This document shows, piece after piece, positions 16,352 to 26,782 of a stretch of 47,506 nucleotides of DNA. The notes beneath the pieces are model-generated. The model saw nothing but the letters and a program-made list of their open reading frames with translations, was not told where the DNA came from and did no database searches. Location: assembly GCA_017458145.1 (NCBI GenBank), contig JAFTGA010000016.1:1-47506 (forward strand), in the 5' to 3' direction. The number at the start of each line of letters is the position of its first letter. Position 1 is the first letter of the stretch. The translations under genes and the position numbers were made by a program. Source of the stretch: Bacteroidales bacterium (GTDB taxonomy: Bacteria; Bacteroidota; Bacteroidia; Bacteroidales; UBA932).

Positions 16352-18345
16352 AAAAACTACTGCCACTCGCAGCCATCGTCATGACCATGACCGCTTGCAA
16401 CACCCGTGTCAATCCGTTCCTGACGGAATGGGACACTCCCTACGGCATTCCGCCGTTCGAGCAGATCCAACCTTCCGACTACATCCCGGCCATCCGGGCC
16501 GGCATCGCGGAGCAGAATGCCGAGATCGACGCCATCACGGCCAACCCCGACACACCGACCTTCGAGAATACCATCGTCCCGCTGGAGCTCTCCGGCCGGA
16601 CCCTCGCCAAGGTGACGGGCGTGTTCTACAACGTCACCGAGACCGACCGCACCGATGCGCTGGGCGCCGTGGAGGAGGAAGCCATCCCGCTGATGAGCGA
16701 GCATGAGAACAACATCGCATTCAACAAAGCCCTCTACAACCGCGTGGCCGCCGTCTACAAGGCGGACCAGGGCGGCCTGACGCGCGAGCAGCAGATGGTG
16801 CTCAAGAAGCATTTCGAGGCCTTCGAGCGCGAGGGCATCGGCCTGCCCGAAGAGCAGCAGGCGCGCCTGCGCCAGATCAACGCCGACATCGCCGCCAAGA
16901 CGCAGAAGATCGGTAACAACATCCTCGCGGAGTCCAATGACTTCAAGGACCGCTTCGGCTTCAGCGTAGCCGCCTATCCCGACAAGATGACGACTACGGA
17001 AGACCGCGAACTGCGCCGCCAGTACAACGAGGCCTACACGGCCCGCGGCCACCGCGGCAACGAATACGACAACCGCCAGCTCCTGCTGGAGGTCCTCGGC
17101 CTGCGTGCCGAGAAGGCCCGGATCCTGGGTTACCCCAATGCCGCCGCCTGGCTGCTCGCCGACAAAATGGCGGGCGACCCCGGGACCGTGGACGATTTCC
17201 TCGCCGGCATTATGAAGGCCGCCGTGGCCAAGGCCCGGGTGGAGCTGGCCGATATGCAGGCCGTGATGGACCGCGACGTCAAAGCGGGCAAGCTCCCGGC
17301 CGGATCGAAGATCGAGCCCTGGGACTGGTGGTACTATGCCGAGAAGGTCCGGAAGGAGAAGTACGACCTCGACGAGACCCTCACCAAGCCCTATTTCCAG
17401 ATCGACAGCGTCGTCAACGGCGTCTTCACCAACGCGCACATCCTCTACGGCGTGAACTTCGAGCGCCTGGAGGGCGTCCCCGTCTATAACCCGGAGGTCC
17501 GCACCTACAAGGTCACGGCGGAGGACGGCTCCCTGCTCGGCATCTTCACGACCGACTACAAGCCCCGCTCCAGCAAGCGCGGCGGCGCCTGGATGAACAA
17601 CGTCCGCGAGCAGTATGTGGATGCACAGGGCAATGAGGTCCGCCCCATCATCGTCAACGTCTGCAATTTCTCCGACGACTACCTCACCATCGACGAGGTG
17701 GAGACGGCGTTCCACGAGTTCGGCCACGCCCTGCACGGCCTGCTCACGCAGTGCCGCTATCCGTCCGTGAGCGGCACCAACGTCACCCGTGACTTCGTGG
17801 AGATGTTCTCCCAGTTCGACGAGAACTGGGCCTTCCTGCCAGAAATGCTCGCCCGGTATGCCCGCAACGCCCAGGGAGAGCCGATCCCGGAGGCGCTCGT
17901 GAAGAAGATTGTCCAGGCCCGCAAGTTCAACCAGGGCTTCATGACCACGGAACTCTGCGCCGCCTCGATTCTCGACATGCGCTGGCACGAGCTGGAGACG
18001 ACGGAGGGCGTGGACATCGACGCTTTCGAGAAGCAGGTCGCCGAAGAGATCGGCTTGATCCCGGAGATTACCTTCCGCTACCGTTCGACTTACTTCAACC
18101 ACATCTTCTCCAGCGGCTACGCCGCGGGCTACTACGGCTACCTGTGGTCCGAAGTGCTGGACAAGGACGCCTTCAGCGTCTTCACGGCTTCGCCGAAAGG
18201 CCCGTACGACCTGGAACTCGCGAAGAAGTTCAAGCAGACCTTCCTGGAGAAGGGCGGCTCCGAGGAGCCGATGACCCTCTACCGCTCCTTCACCGGCCGC
18301 GAGCCGGACTCCGCCCCGATGCTCCGCGCCCGCGGGTTGCTGTAG
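16348..18345 (+). CDS. M3 family oligopeptidase lipoprotein (Dcp-like)
   Basis: This 665-aa zinc peptidase starts at ATG 16348, overlapping the EEP stop by 4 bp, with a lipoprotein signal ending at TAC (Cys17). The zinc motif HEFGH is at 456-460 (AFHEFGHALHGLL), and the further metal ligand Glu485 lies in DFVEMFSQF. Length and motifs fit peptidyl-dipeptidase Dcp/oligopeptidase A. It would cut short peptides, probably in the periplasm. The TAG stop is immediately followed by a palindromic repeat. Confidence 0.93.
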   Translation: MKKLLPLAAIVMTMTACNTRVNPFLTEWDTPYGIPPFEQIQPSDYIPAIRAGIAEQNAEIDAITANPDTPTFENTIVPLELSGRTLAKVTGVFYNVTETDRTDALGAVEEEAIPLMSEHENNIAFNKALYNRVAAVYKADQGGLTREQQMVLKKHFEAFEREGIGLPEEQQARLRQINADIAAKTQKIGNNILAESNDFKDRFGFSVAAYPDKMTTTEDRELRRQYNEAYTARGHRGNEYDNRQLLLEVLGLRAEKARILGYPNAAAWLLADKMAGDPGTVDDFLAGIMKAAVAKARVELADMQAVMDRDVKAGKLPAGSKIEPWDWWYYAEKVRKEKYDLDETLTKPYFQIDSVVNGVFTNAHILYGVNFERLEGVPVYNPEVRTYKVTAEDGSLLGIFTTDYKPRSSKRGGAWMNNVREQYVDAQGNEVRPIIVNVCNFSDDYLTIDEVETAFHEFGHALHGLLTQCRYPSVSGTNVTRDFVEMFSQFDENWAFLPEMLARYARNAQGEPIPEALVKKIVQARKFNQGFMTTELCAASILDMRWHELETTEGVDIDAFEKQVAEEIGLIPEITFRYRSTYFNHIFSSGYAAGYYGYLWSEVLDKDAFSVFTASPKGPYDLELAKKFKQTFLEKGGSEEPMTLYRSFTGREPDSAPMLRARGLL

Positions 18346-18371
18346 TCATTCCGGGCTTGACCCGGAATCTT
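18345..18371. repeat. Palindromic repeat ATTCCGGG-N5-CCCGGAAT (copy 1)
   Basis: The stem halves are at 18348-18355 and 18361-18368, followed by CTTT. It abuts the stop codon of the M3 gene and could act as a weak terminator. Related copies occur at 25963, 36215, 45249 and 45780. Confidence 0.8.
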
Positions 18372-18396
18372 TAAGCAGAACCAATAACCAACCGAT

Positions 18397-20853
18397 ATGA
18401 TGACAAAAAGACTGATAATCAGCACGGTGCTGCTGCTTGCGACGATGGGCGCGAGCGCCCAGTACCAGCGGCAGAGCGGCCCGCAGGTGGAGCCGAACTC
18501 TCCCCTCGAGACCTTCGCGGACCAGCAGAAGGTCCTGTTCAACTTCGACTGGAAATTCCGGCTCGGCCCGCTGGACGGCGCCGCTGCCCCGGGCCTTGAC
18601 GACAGCGCGTGGCGCAGCCTCGACCTCCCGCACGACTTCCAGTTCGAGCAGCCGTGGGACAAGGACGTCGTGTCCTCCTCCCGCGCCTTCAAGCCCCTGT
18701 GCGAGGGCTGGTACCGCAAGCATTTCCAGGCGGATCCCGCCTGGCAGGGCAAGCGCGTGTATCTCGACTTCGACGGCATTATGTATGTCAGCGACGTCTA
18801 TGTGAACGGCGAGAAGGTCGCCTCGGGCGAATACGGATACCTCGGCTACGAGGCGGAAATCTCCCGATACCTCAAGTACGACGCTCCCAATGTCGTGGCC
18901 GTCTACGCTTCCACGGGGCCGTGGAACGCCTCCCGCTGGTACACCGGCGCCGGCATCTTCCGCGACGTGTACCTGGAGGTCAAGAACCCGACGCACATCG
19001 CCCGCCACGGCGTCTTCGTGACCACGCCCGAGGTCGGGCGCGACCGCGCCACCGTGGCCCTGCAGGTCGAGGTGGACGGCTACAAGAACCACGACGCCTC
19101 CATCCGCGCCCGCATCTTCGCGCCGGACGGCTCCGTGGTCGGCACGGCGGAGGCCGGCTTCCCGAAGCTCACCAAGCGCACCCGCGTGGAGGTGGCGATG
19201 CCCGAAGTGGCCGTGGCCCGTCCGCAGCTGTGGTCGCCTGACAGCCCCGCGCTCTACGAGGCCGAAGTGGAGGTCTGGGCCGACGGGATGCTGGTGGACC
19301 GCAGGCGTGAGCATTTCGGCATCCGCCGGGTGGAGTTCTCGCAGGAGCGGGGCCTGACCCTCAACGGCGAGAAGGTGTTCCTGCGCGGCGTGGCGGACCA
19401 CCACGATTTCGGCGCGCTGGGCGCCGCCTCCTACGACACCGCCATCGAGCGTCTGTTCGTGCAGCTCAAGGCCTTCGGCTTCAACTCCGTGCGCTGCTCC
19501 CACAGCCCCTACGGCGAGCGGTTCACCAAGATCGCCGACCGGATGGGGATCCTCGTCGTGGACGAGCTGATTGACAAGTGGAGCAACGAGGAATACTGGG
19601 GCGGACGCGTGCCCTTCACGGACTACTGGTACAAGCTGATCCCCGAGTGGATCAAGCGCGACCGCAACTGCCCGTCGGTGGTGATGTGGAGCCTCGGCAA
19701 TGAATTGCAGAACCGCGACGTCTGGGCCGGCTTCCCGACCGAGGACTGGGGCGTGACGACCTACAAGATTTTCGATACGATGGTCAAGCGCTACGATCCC
19801 ACGCGCAAGACCACGGTGGCGATGTTCCCGTCCCGTGCCGGCGCCATCCGCGACGAACCGGAGTTCCCGACCTACCTGGTCCCGCCGGAGCTGTCCTGCA
19901 TCACGGAAGTGGCCAGTTTCAACTACCAGTGGAAGGTCTACCCGGGCTACCTGGAGAACGCCCCGCACCTGATCATCTACCAGAGCGAGGCCACGACGCG
20001 CGAGCTGTTGGGTCCCTATTACGGGATGGACCGCGACAAGATGGTGGGCCTGGCGTACTGGGGCGCCGTGGAGTACTGGGGCGAGTCGAACGGCTGGCCC
20101 AAGAAGGGCTGGAACTACAGCTACTTCAGCCACACGCTGGAGCCGTATCCGCAGGCCTGGCTGCTCAAGAGCGCCTTCATCCCGGAAGAGCCGGTGGTGC
20201 GCGTGGCCGTGGCTGACGGCAGCGCCACCATCGAGGAGTGGAACGACGAACTGGTGGGCCAGCAGACCTACAGCTCCACCTGGAATTTCCCGGCGGGTTC
20301 CCGCCAGCAGGTGGCCGTGTTCTCCAATGCGGAGCAGGTGGAACTCTTCGTGAACGGCAAGTCGCTGGGCCGCAAGGCCAACGACAACACCGAGCCGGGC
20401 ACGCAGCACATCGTGACCTTCAAGGATGTGCCTTACGGCAAGGGCGGCAGCATCGAGGCGGTCGGTTACAACGCCGGACGCGAAGTGGCCCGCCACCGCA
20501 TCGAGACGGCCGGGAAGGCCGTGGCGCTGCGCGTGGAGGCCGAGACTCCGGACAGCTGGGAAGCCGACGGGATGGACCTGCAGTACCTGAAGGTCTATGC
20601 CGTGGACCGCAAGGGCCGCGTGGTCCCCGGATTCTCCGAACCCGTGACCGTGAGCGTGGAGGGAGCGGCGAGCCTGCTGACCCTCGACGACGGCGACCAC
20701 TACACCGAACAGCTCTCCTACGGAGTGGACACCAAGGCGATGCGCGGCGGCTTCCTGCAGGTCATCCTGCGCAGCAGGCGCGAGTCCGGTCCCGTGACCG
20801 TCCGGCTCACCTCGCCTTCGCTGAAGAAGACCGTTACGCTGGAGACGAAATAG
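18397..20853 (+). CDS. Glycoside hydrolase family 2 (beta-galactosidase-like), secreted
   Basis: This 818-aa enzyme has a signal peptide (MMTKRLIISTVLLLATMGAS, cut near AQ). The N-terminal sugar-binding sandwich spans about 40-200, the immunoglobulin-like domain 205-305 and the TIM barrel 310-600. The acid/base Glu436 is in MWSLGNELQ and the likely nucleophile Glu531 in YQSEATTRE. A DUF4982-like and a further C-terminal Ig-like domain follow (AEQVELFVNGKSLGRKA; GMDLQYLKVYAVD). Exact specificity (beta-galactoside, glucuronide or other) cannot be read from sequence alone. It follows the M3 gene by 51 bp, with a palindromic repeat between, and ends before a strong terminator. Its link to the nuclease genes may be only positional. 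Confidence 0.92.
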   Translation: MMTKRLIISTVLLLATMGASAQYQRQSGPQVEPNSPLETFADQQKVLFNFDWKFRLGPLDGAAAPGLDDSAWRSLDLPHDFQFEQPWDKDVVSSSRAFKPLCEGWYRKHFQADPAWQGKRVYLDFDGIMYVSDVYVNGEKVASGEYGYLGYEAEISRYLKYDAPNVVAVYASTGPWNASRWYTGAGIFRDVYLEVKNPTHIARHGVFVTTPEVGRDRATVALQVEVDGYKNHDASIRARIFAPDGSVVGTAEAGFPKLTKRTRVEVAMPEVAVARPQLWSPDSPALYEAEVEVWADGMLVDRRREHFGIRRVEFSQERGLTLNGEKVFLRGVADHHDFGALGAASYDTAIERLFVQLKAFGFNSVRCSHSPYGERFTKIADRMGILVVDELIDKWSNEEYWGGRVPFTDYWYKLIPEWIKRDRNCPSVVMWSLGNELQNRDVWAGFPTEDWGVTTYKIFDTMVKRYDPTRKTTVAMFPSRAGAIRDEPEFPTYLVPPELSCITEVASFNYQWKVYPGYLENAPHLIIYQSEATTRELLGPYYGMDRDKMVGLAYWGAVEYWGESNGWPKKGWNYSYFSHTLEPYPQAWLLKSAFIPEEPVVRVAVADGSATIEEWNDELVGQQTYSSTWNFPAGSRQQVAVFSNAEQVELFVNGKSLGRKANDNTEPGTQHIVTFKDVPYGKGGSIEAVGYNAGREVARHRIETAGKAVALRVEAETPDSWEADGMDLQYLKVYAVDRKGRVVPGFSEPVTVSVEGAASLLTLDDGDHYTEQLSYGVDTKAMRGGFLQVILRSRRESGPVTVRLTSPSLKKTVTLETK

Positions 20854-20855
20854 TT

Positions 20856-20869
20856 ATTCCGGACGGAAT
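20856..20869. repeat. Short palindrome ATTCCG-GA-CGGAAT
   Basis: A 14-bp near-perfect palindrome two bases after the GH2 stop codon. It looks like a reduced relative of the ATTCCGGG-N5-CCCGGAAT repeats. Confidence 0.45.
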
Positions 20870-20877
20870 CTCACCAT

Positions 20878-20916
20878 AAATAAGGATGGCTACCGTAAGG
20901 GGCTATCCTTATTTTT
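20878..20916 (+). terminator. Hairpin terminator after the GH2 gene
   Basis: AAATAAGGAT (20878-20887) pairs with ATCCTTATTT (20905-20914) and is followed by T residues. It separates the degradative run from the restriction-modification genes. Confidence 0.8.
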
Positions 20917-20918
20917 GC

Positions 20919-20926
20919 TATATTTG
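20919..20926 (+). promoter_or_regulatory. -7 box for the restriction-modification operon
   Basis: TATATTTG fits TAnnTTTG; TATTTTTG at 20910-20917 is a second candidate that overlaps the terminator tail. The first ATG of the methyltransferase is 9 bases after the downstream box. Confidence 0.5.
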
Positions 20927-20935
20927 TGGGATAAT

Positions 20936-22813
20936 ATGCTTGGCGGAGACGTGGGTGTTTGTGTCTGGGAAATGGAGATCATTCGTCCGCCGGATTGGAG
21001 AATTAAGATTGTGAAAATGATGGCCGAGAATGTCTTGTTGGAATTTGACGTTGTTGAGCCGGATCGGCAAGCGTCCGATGTCCGGTCAGGCGGAGCGTTG
21101 TTTTCAAAGGATGTTATATACCTGATAGGCGGCTATAGGAAAGATTCCAAGGACCAGCTTTCCTGGATTCTCGGGACACGGGCGGACAGGAAGGATGACT
21201 TGTATAATGTTCGCCTTGACCGTGGACGGGACGGATGGGTATATCCGGAAAACCCGAAGGTTGCGAATCCAACATTCGTCATATTGTACGAAATTGGAAA
21301 CGAACGGAGCGGACAGCTCTTTTTCCGTGTCATATCATCTTGCAGGATGTCGGAGACTGAAATGTTGGAGGCCGGGTATCCCAACCCGAAAGGTGCATAT
21401 CTGGTATATCGCTTGTCTCCAGCCCGAGCCGGACAACCGTTGGACATTCTTAAGGTGCTCACCTTTTTTAGGGAGAGGCGGAATTACGTAGAAGGCAAGC
21501 CCATATTTGTTTCTGGTGCGGAATTGCGTTCCATCTTGCGGAAAACGATTCCGGTAAAGCCCAAGGACACACCTATTCCGTTTCTCCGCGAAGCTGGCGA
21601 AAATGGCTTGCCGACAAGGGATCAGGTGTGTGCCCGGATTAATCCATTTGCCGATTTCGTTGATTCCGGACTGACTTCCATTGACTTGTTCTCCGGATGC
21701 GGTGGGCTGACGAAGGGATTCGAGATGGCAGGCATCCGTTCCATCCTCGCTTCCGACATAGATGAAAACTGCGAGAAGACATTTCGTCGGAATTTCCCGG
21801 GGGTCCCATTCCTGTGCAAGGACGTGACAGAGATCAGCAAGGAGGAAGTAGATGCTTTGATCGGGAAGCAATTGCCCGACATAATCATCGGGGGACCGCC
21901 TTGTCAGGGATTCAGCCTGGCGAACAAGCGGCGGAACAAGATCGCGGACGATCCCCGAAACAGGTTGTTCTATGGCTTTGTCAAGTTTATCAATTGGTAT
22001 TCTCCGAAAGTTTTTGTTATGGAGAATGTGAAAGGACTTTTGTCTATGAAAAACGGCGAGGTCATCAAAACGATGGTCGAGGAATTCACCAAAGCCGGGG
22101 AGTACGGATACAATGTTACTTATAAAATGCTGTTGGCATCCGATTTTGGTGTTCCGCAGAACCGAGAGCGCATCATTATGATCGGCACCCGGAAAGACCT
22201 TTCCATCCAACCGGTGTATCCTGTCCCTTTGGCGGAAGGACGCCGCATCAGCGTGGATGAAGCTATTTCAGATCTCCCGCAAATTGCCGCCGGAGAAGGA
22301 AATGAGGTTGAGGAATATCTCGTCCCTCCGCAAAATGACTATCAGCGACTGATGCGCAGCCGATCTGAGTACGTGCTGAACCATATCGCTATGCGGCATA
22401 CACCCAGACTTGTTGCACGGTTTAAGGCCATCCGTCCTGGACAGTCCCTGGTGGATGTTTGGGACACCCACGGGTCAGTCAAACGTGGAGCTCCCAAGGA
22501 GAAATCCATCGTCAAGTTCAGCCAGAATAACCAAAGGCTGTATGGAGACCAGCCAGCCCCGACGATTGCGGCTTCGTTTCAATCCAATTTCATCCATCCT
22601 CATCTGGACCGTAATTTTACGGCACGTGAAGGAGCGCGACTCCAATCGTTCCCGGATGATTTCATTTTTGAGGGGATGCGCACCAAGATGAGCTGGGAGA
22701 AGGGATTAAGCCAGTACCAGCAGATTGGAAATGCTGTTCCTGTCCTGATGGCGAAGGCAATCGCCGATTGTATAGTTGAACAATTACAACCTGACAACGA
22801 TGAATCCGTTTGA
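20936..22813 (+). CDS. DNA (cytosine-5) methyltransferase of a type II R-M system
   Basis: This protein (625 aa from ATG 20936) transfers methyl groups to cytosine C5. Motif I (TSIDLFSGCGGLTKGFEMAG) is near 248-266, motif IV PPCQGFS has the nucleophile Cys323, and ENVKGL, QNRERIIMIG and the C-terminal QQIGNAVPVLMA are present. About 240 residues precede the catalytic domain and match no domain I recognise; they could be a target-recognition or regulatory part. The start is uncertain: inner Met codons at 20972 (MEIIRPPDW) or about 21017-21020 (MMAENVLL) are alternatives. It overlaps the endonuclease by 14 bp. Both genes are visibly AT-richer than the flanks, which suggests horizontal transfer. 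Confidence 0.93.
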   Translation: MLGGDVGVCVWEMEIIRPPDWRIKIVKMMAENVLLEFDVVEPDRQASDVRSGGALFSKDVIYLIGGYRKDSKDQLSWILGTRADRKDDLYNVRLDRGRDGWVYPENPKVANPTFVILYEIGNERSGQLFFRVISSCRMSETEMLEAGYPNPKGAYLVYRLSPARAGQPLDILKVLTFFRERRNYVEGKPIFVSGAELRSILRKTIPVKPKDTPIPFLREAGENGLPTRDQVCARINPFADFVDSGLTSIDLFSGCGGLTKGFEMAGIRSILASDIDENCEKTFRRNFPGVPFLCKDVTEISKEEVDALIGKQLPDIIIGGPPCQGFSLANKRRNKIADDPRNRLFYGFVKFINWYSPKVFVMENVKGLLSMKNGEVIKTMVEEFTKAGEYGYNVTYKMLLASDFGVPQNRERIIMIGTRKDLSIQPVYPVPLAEGRRISVDEAISDLPQIAAGEGNEVEEYLVPPQNDYQRLMRSRSEYVLNHIAMRHTPRLVARFKAIRPGQSLVDVWDTHGSVKRGAPKEKSIVKFSQNNQRLYGDQPAPTIAASFQSNFIHPHLDRNFTAREGARLQSFPDDFIFEGMRTKMSWEKGLSQYQQIGNAVPVLMAKAIADCIVEQLQPDNDESV

Positions 22814-23669
22814 TTTCTTTAAGAAGATGGAGACAATCCATCCCCAGCTTGCTCACGCCTCCAATTATCTGGCCAAGAAGGTAGACCGGAAAACATCATC
22901 CAGCCAGCGGCGTGCCCTAGAGACGCTTGCCCCAACTTACCAAAAGTATTTGTATGAAAACCTAAACCTTGTTGGCTATTCCGATGAAATTGTCCGCCAG
23001 CGGGTTGCCTTGCTGAACCAGTATTATGACTTCATCTCGGAGAAAGGGCTTGACAATGTTTTCTCCGCACAAGGGAAGTTTCGGCCAACCATTCTCGAAG
23101 AGTTCCTCTTCCTCCTGTTGAAAGACTATGTGGCGGATTTGTCAGAAAAATTTGACGAGGCGAAAGTTATGGGAAGCGGAGCCATCAAGGCATATTCCAA
23201 TATTTTCTTCAAATCCCGGGACTTTCCATCTTTCTTGAAAAATCCTTCAATCGGGATCAATGTCAAGGATCAGGATTATGCCATTTTCCGGACATTTGAT
23301 CTGACCGTCAATAACCAGTCCCATAAAATAGCTATTCCTTGTGTCGCGGCGGAGGCCAAGACACATATTGACAAGACTATGCTGGATTCGATTATCGCGA
23401 CGGCTGCAAAAATGAAGGAGGGGAACCCTTATACGTGGTTCATTGCTGTTGCCGAGTACTACGATGTCAATTTGGATGTCGATCCGGCATATTCACGTAT
23501 TGACCAGATTTATATCCTCCGGAAGCAAAAGCGGAGGGACATAAAGTCAGGGCGCAACCCTATTGACGAAAAAGTGGTGCGGATCCTTTTCTCCGATATA
23601 AAAAAACATCTTGCCCGCCCGTGGTCTGATATCGGGTCCAGGCTTGCAAGTGACGGTTTAGTTTTGTAA
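22800..23669 (+). CDS. Type II restriction endonuclease, Bpu10I-like
   Basis: This 289-aa protein begins at ATG 22800 (MNPFDFFKKMETIHPQL), overlapping the methyltransferase by 14 bp; an upstream TTG was rejected. It resembles, from memory, the Bpu10I-type endonucleases: AAEAKTHIDKTMLDSIIATA provides the E-x-K half of a PD-(D/E)XK site. SRIDQIYILRKQKRRD and PIDEKVVRILFSDIKKHL are typical of that family's C-terminal part. Bpu10I cuts CCTNAGC; the target here is unknown. Cutting DNA that lacks the partner's 5mC mark would defend against phage. The family call is moderate; the restriction role is well supported by the gene pairing. Confidence 0.75.
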   Translation: MNPFDFFKKMETIHPQLAHASNYLAKKVDRKTSSSQRRALETLAPTYQKYLYENLNLVGYSDEIVRQRVALLNQYYDFISEKGLDNVFSAQGKFRPTILEEFLFLLLKDYVADLSEKFDEAKVMGSGAIKAYSNIFFKSRDFPSFLKNPSIGINVKDQDYAIFRTFDLTVNNQSHKIAIPCVAAEAKTHIDKTMLDSIIATAAKMKEGNPYTWFIAVAEYYDVNLDVDPAYSRIDQIYILRKQKRRDIKSGRNPIDEKVVRILFSDIKKHLARPWSDIGSRLASDGLVL

Positions 23670-23694
23670 AGAAGCATAATAAAACAACATCAAT

Positions 23695-25215
<1,521 letters not shown>

Positions 25216-25220
25216 CGCTG

Positions 25221-26153
25221 ATGTACAAGTTCAAGCCGATTCTCAAGACGCTGGTCTGGGGCACGGAGAGCTGGGTGCTCTCCGGTGTCCCGGGCTTTGA
25301 ATCGGTGGTGGCCGAAGGCCCGGAGGCCGGCAGGAAGATCACAGACCTGTGGCCGGGTGAGTTCCCGCTGCTGATCAAGTTCATCGACGCCAAGCGCGAC
25401 CTCAGCATCCAGGTGCATCCGAACGATGAACTGGCTGCCAGGCGCCACGGCTGCAAGGGCAAGACGGAGATGTGGTACGTGATTGGCGCAGAGCCGGGGG
25501 CGAAGCTGCTCTCGGGGCTCAAGGAGAAGATCACGCCGGACGATTATGTCCGTCTGGTGGCCGAGGACCGGATTACCGAGGTCCTCGCCGAGCAGGCCGT
25601 CGCGCCGGGCGATGTCTTCTTCCTGCCTGCCGGGCGGATCCACGCCATCGGCGGCGGATGCCTGCTGGCCGAGATCCAGCAGACCTCCGACATCACCTAC
25701 CGCATCTACGACTACAACCGGCCCGGCCTGGACGGCAAGCCGCGTCCGCTGCATACGGAGTTGGCGCAGGAGGCGATCGATTATACGGTGTATCCGGATT
25801 ACCGCACGCATTACGAGGTGCGGCAGAATGCGCCTGTCGAGTTGGTGAAGTGTCCGTACTTTACCACGACGCTCCTGGATCTGACAAAGCCGGAGGCGGA
25901 GACGGCTCCGCTATCCGTCGCCGGCTCAATGGACAGCAGTCAGCGCGAATCCTTGTCTCGTCATTCCGGGCGTGACCCGGAATCTCCTGCCTTTTTGATT
26001 CTGATCGGGTTAAACGGCAGCGGAAAGGTCACGACAGAGGCGGATGAGACGACCCTGCAGGCCGGCGAAGCGATCCTCGTCCCGGCCGCCGACGGCCCTG
26101 TCACCTTCCTGCCCGGTCCCGGCGGACTCCGCCTGCTGACTACGCATCCGTAG
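25221..26153 (+). CDS. manA: Type I mannose-6-phosphate isomerase with repeat-derived insertion
   Basis: This 310-aa zinc enzyme interconverts mannose-6-phosphate and fructose-6-phosphate. The metal ligands are in IQVHPNDELA, GKTEMWYVIG and AGRIHAIGGG, and DITYRIYDYNR is also conserved. ATG 25221 was chosen because the family starts with YKFKPILKTLVWG. Between TKPEAETAPLSVAG and FLILIGLNGSG there is an extra segment containing SRHSGRDPESP. It is encoded by a palindromic repeat (25963-25983) inserted in frame, in the C-terminal cupin region away from the active site, so activity is probably kept. It forms an operon with gpmI. Confidence 0.93.
   Translation: MYKFKPILKTLVWGTESWVLSGVPGFESVVAEGPEAGRKITDLWPGEFPLLIKFIDAKRDLSIQVHPNDELAARRHGCKGKTEMWYVIGAEPGAKLLSGLKEKITPDDYVRLVAEDRITEVLAEQAVAPGDVFFLPAGRIHAIGGGCLLAEIQQTSDITYRIYDYNRPGLDGKPRPLHTELAQEAIDYTVYPDYRTHYEVRQNAPVELVKCPYFTTTLLDLTKPEAETAPLSVAGSMDSSQRESLSRHSGRDPESPAFLILIGLNGSGKVTTEADETTLQAGEAILVPAADGPVTFLPGPGGLRLLTTHP
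25960..25986. repeat. Palindromic repeat inside manA (copy 2)
   Basis: ATTCCGGG (25963-25970), CGTGA loop, CCCGGAAT (25976-25983), flanked by GTC and CTC as in copy 1. It keeps the manA frame open. Confidence 0.85.
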
Positions 26154-26177
26154 CCGAGGCGGAAATCTTTTTGCCTG

Positions 26178-26453
26178 CTATTGGATGGCCTTGGGCTGCG
26201 GATCGCCGCTGATCAGGCGCTTCGCGCCGCGCACGAGGGCCAGCCCGATGCCGGTCCAGGAGAGGTAGGGGGAGTATTTGTAGAAGAAGCCGGATATCAG
26301 GTGGGAAGGCTGGTTGTGCCGCCAGAGGGTGGTGGCGTCTTTCTTGATGCTCCTCTCGGACTTGAGCCGCCGGGACCGGACCTGATTGATGGCCTTGTCC
26401 AGATCGGCCATCGTGCGGATCTGGCTGTAGTTATTCTTCTGCGTCGGTGTCAT
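26178..26453 (-). CDS. Small hypothetical protein
   Basis: This 91-aa protein is not recognised. It is rich in Lys and Arg in the first half (SRRLKSERSIKK). A weakly hydrophobic stretch near residues 55-80 (GFFYKYSPYLSWTGIGLALV) could touch or cross the membrane. It overlaps the holin-like gene by 23 bp and ends the rnr-led minus-strand unit, so it is probably co-expressed with the two membrane proteins upstream. Confidence 0.65.
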   Translation of the reverse strand: MTPTQKNNYSQIRTMADLDKAINQVRSRRLKSERSIKKDATTLWRHNQPSHLISGFFYKYSPYLSWTGIGLALVRGAKRLISGDPQPKAIQ

Positions 26454-26781
26454 AGAATACGTCGATGAACAGTTGGACGAAGAGGTCGCGGAACAGTTTC
26501 TGCCGGTTCAGCCAAAGCAGAATCAGCGCAATGATGAACACGCCGGCCACGATGAGCGTCCCCCACGGGGCGCCCAGCAGGGCGTTGAGCCATTGCAGGA
26601 GGGCCAGTGCGAGCAGGCCCAGCACAATGGAGAGCACTGCGAAAATCAGCAGGAAGGCGAGGGTCTGCCCCAGGGTAGTGGAGAGCCCGCGGGTGGCCTT
26701 GAGCTTGACTTCGTCCAGGCGCAGGTCAGCATACTCGCGGGCCTCCTGCGCGAGTTCGGCAAGCGTTTTGTCCCGGGCCAT
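26431..26781 (-). CDS. Holin-X-like (DUF1469) membrane protein
   Basis: This 116-aa protein has an amphipathic N-terminus (ELAQEAREYADLRLDEVKLKA), then two hydrophobic helices (about 40-67 and 73-93) joined by a short turn with LGAPWG. This is the pattern of the phage-holin-superfamily III / DUF1469 proteins common in Bacteroidetes chromosomes. They are not phage genes in this context; envelope stress roles have been suggested for neighbours of this type. It lies one base from the YtxH-like gene and overlaps the next gene by 23 bp. Confidence 0.75.
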   Translation of the reverse strand: MARDKTLAELAQEAREYADLRLDEVKLKATRGLSTTLGQTLAFLLIFAVLSIVLGLLALALLQWLNALLGAPWGTLIVAGVFIIALILLWLNRQKLFRDLFVQLFIDVFYDTDAEE

Positions 26782-26782
26782 G

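Noticed and set aside
16357-20700. Long minus-strand open frames opposite the M3 and GH2 genes
   Set aside because: Composition-driven shadows; the plus-strand proteins contain complete catalytic motifs.
20915-20935. TTG start for the methyltransferase
   Set aside because: It lies inside the predicted -7 boxes and terminator tail; the ATG at 20936 or an inner ATG is more likely.
22776-22799. TTG start for the endonuclease
   Set aside because: An ATG at 22800 follows and gives a normal start with a smaller overlap.
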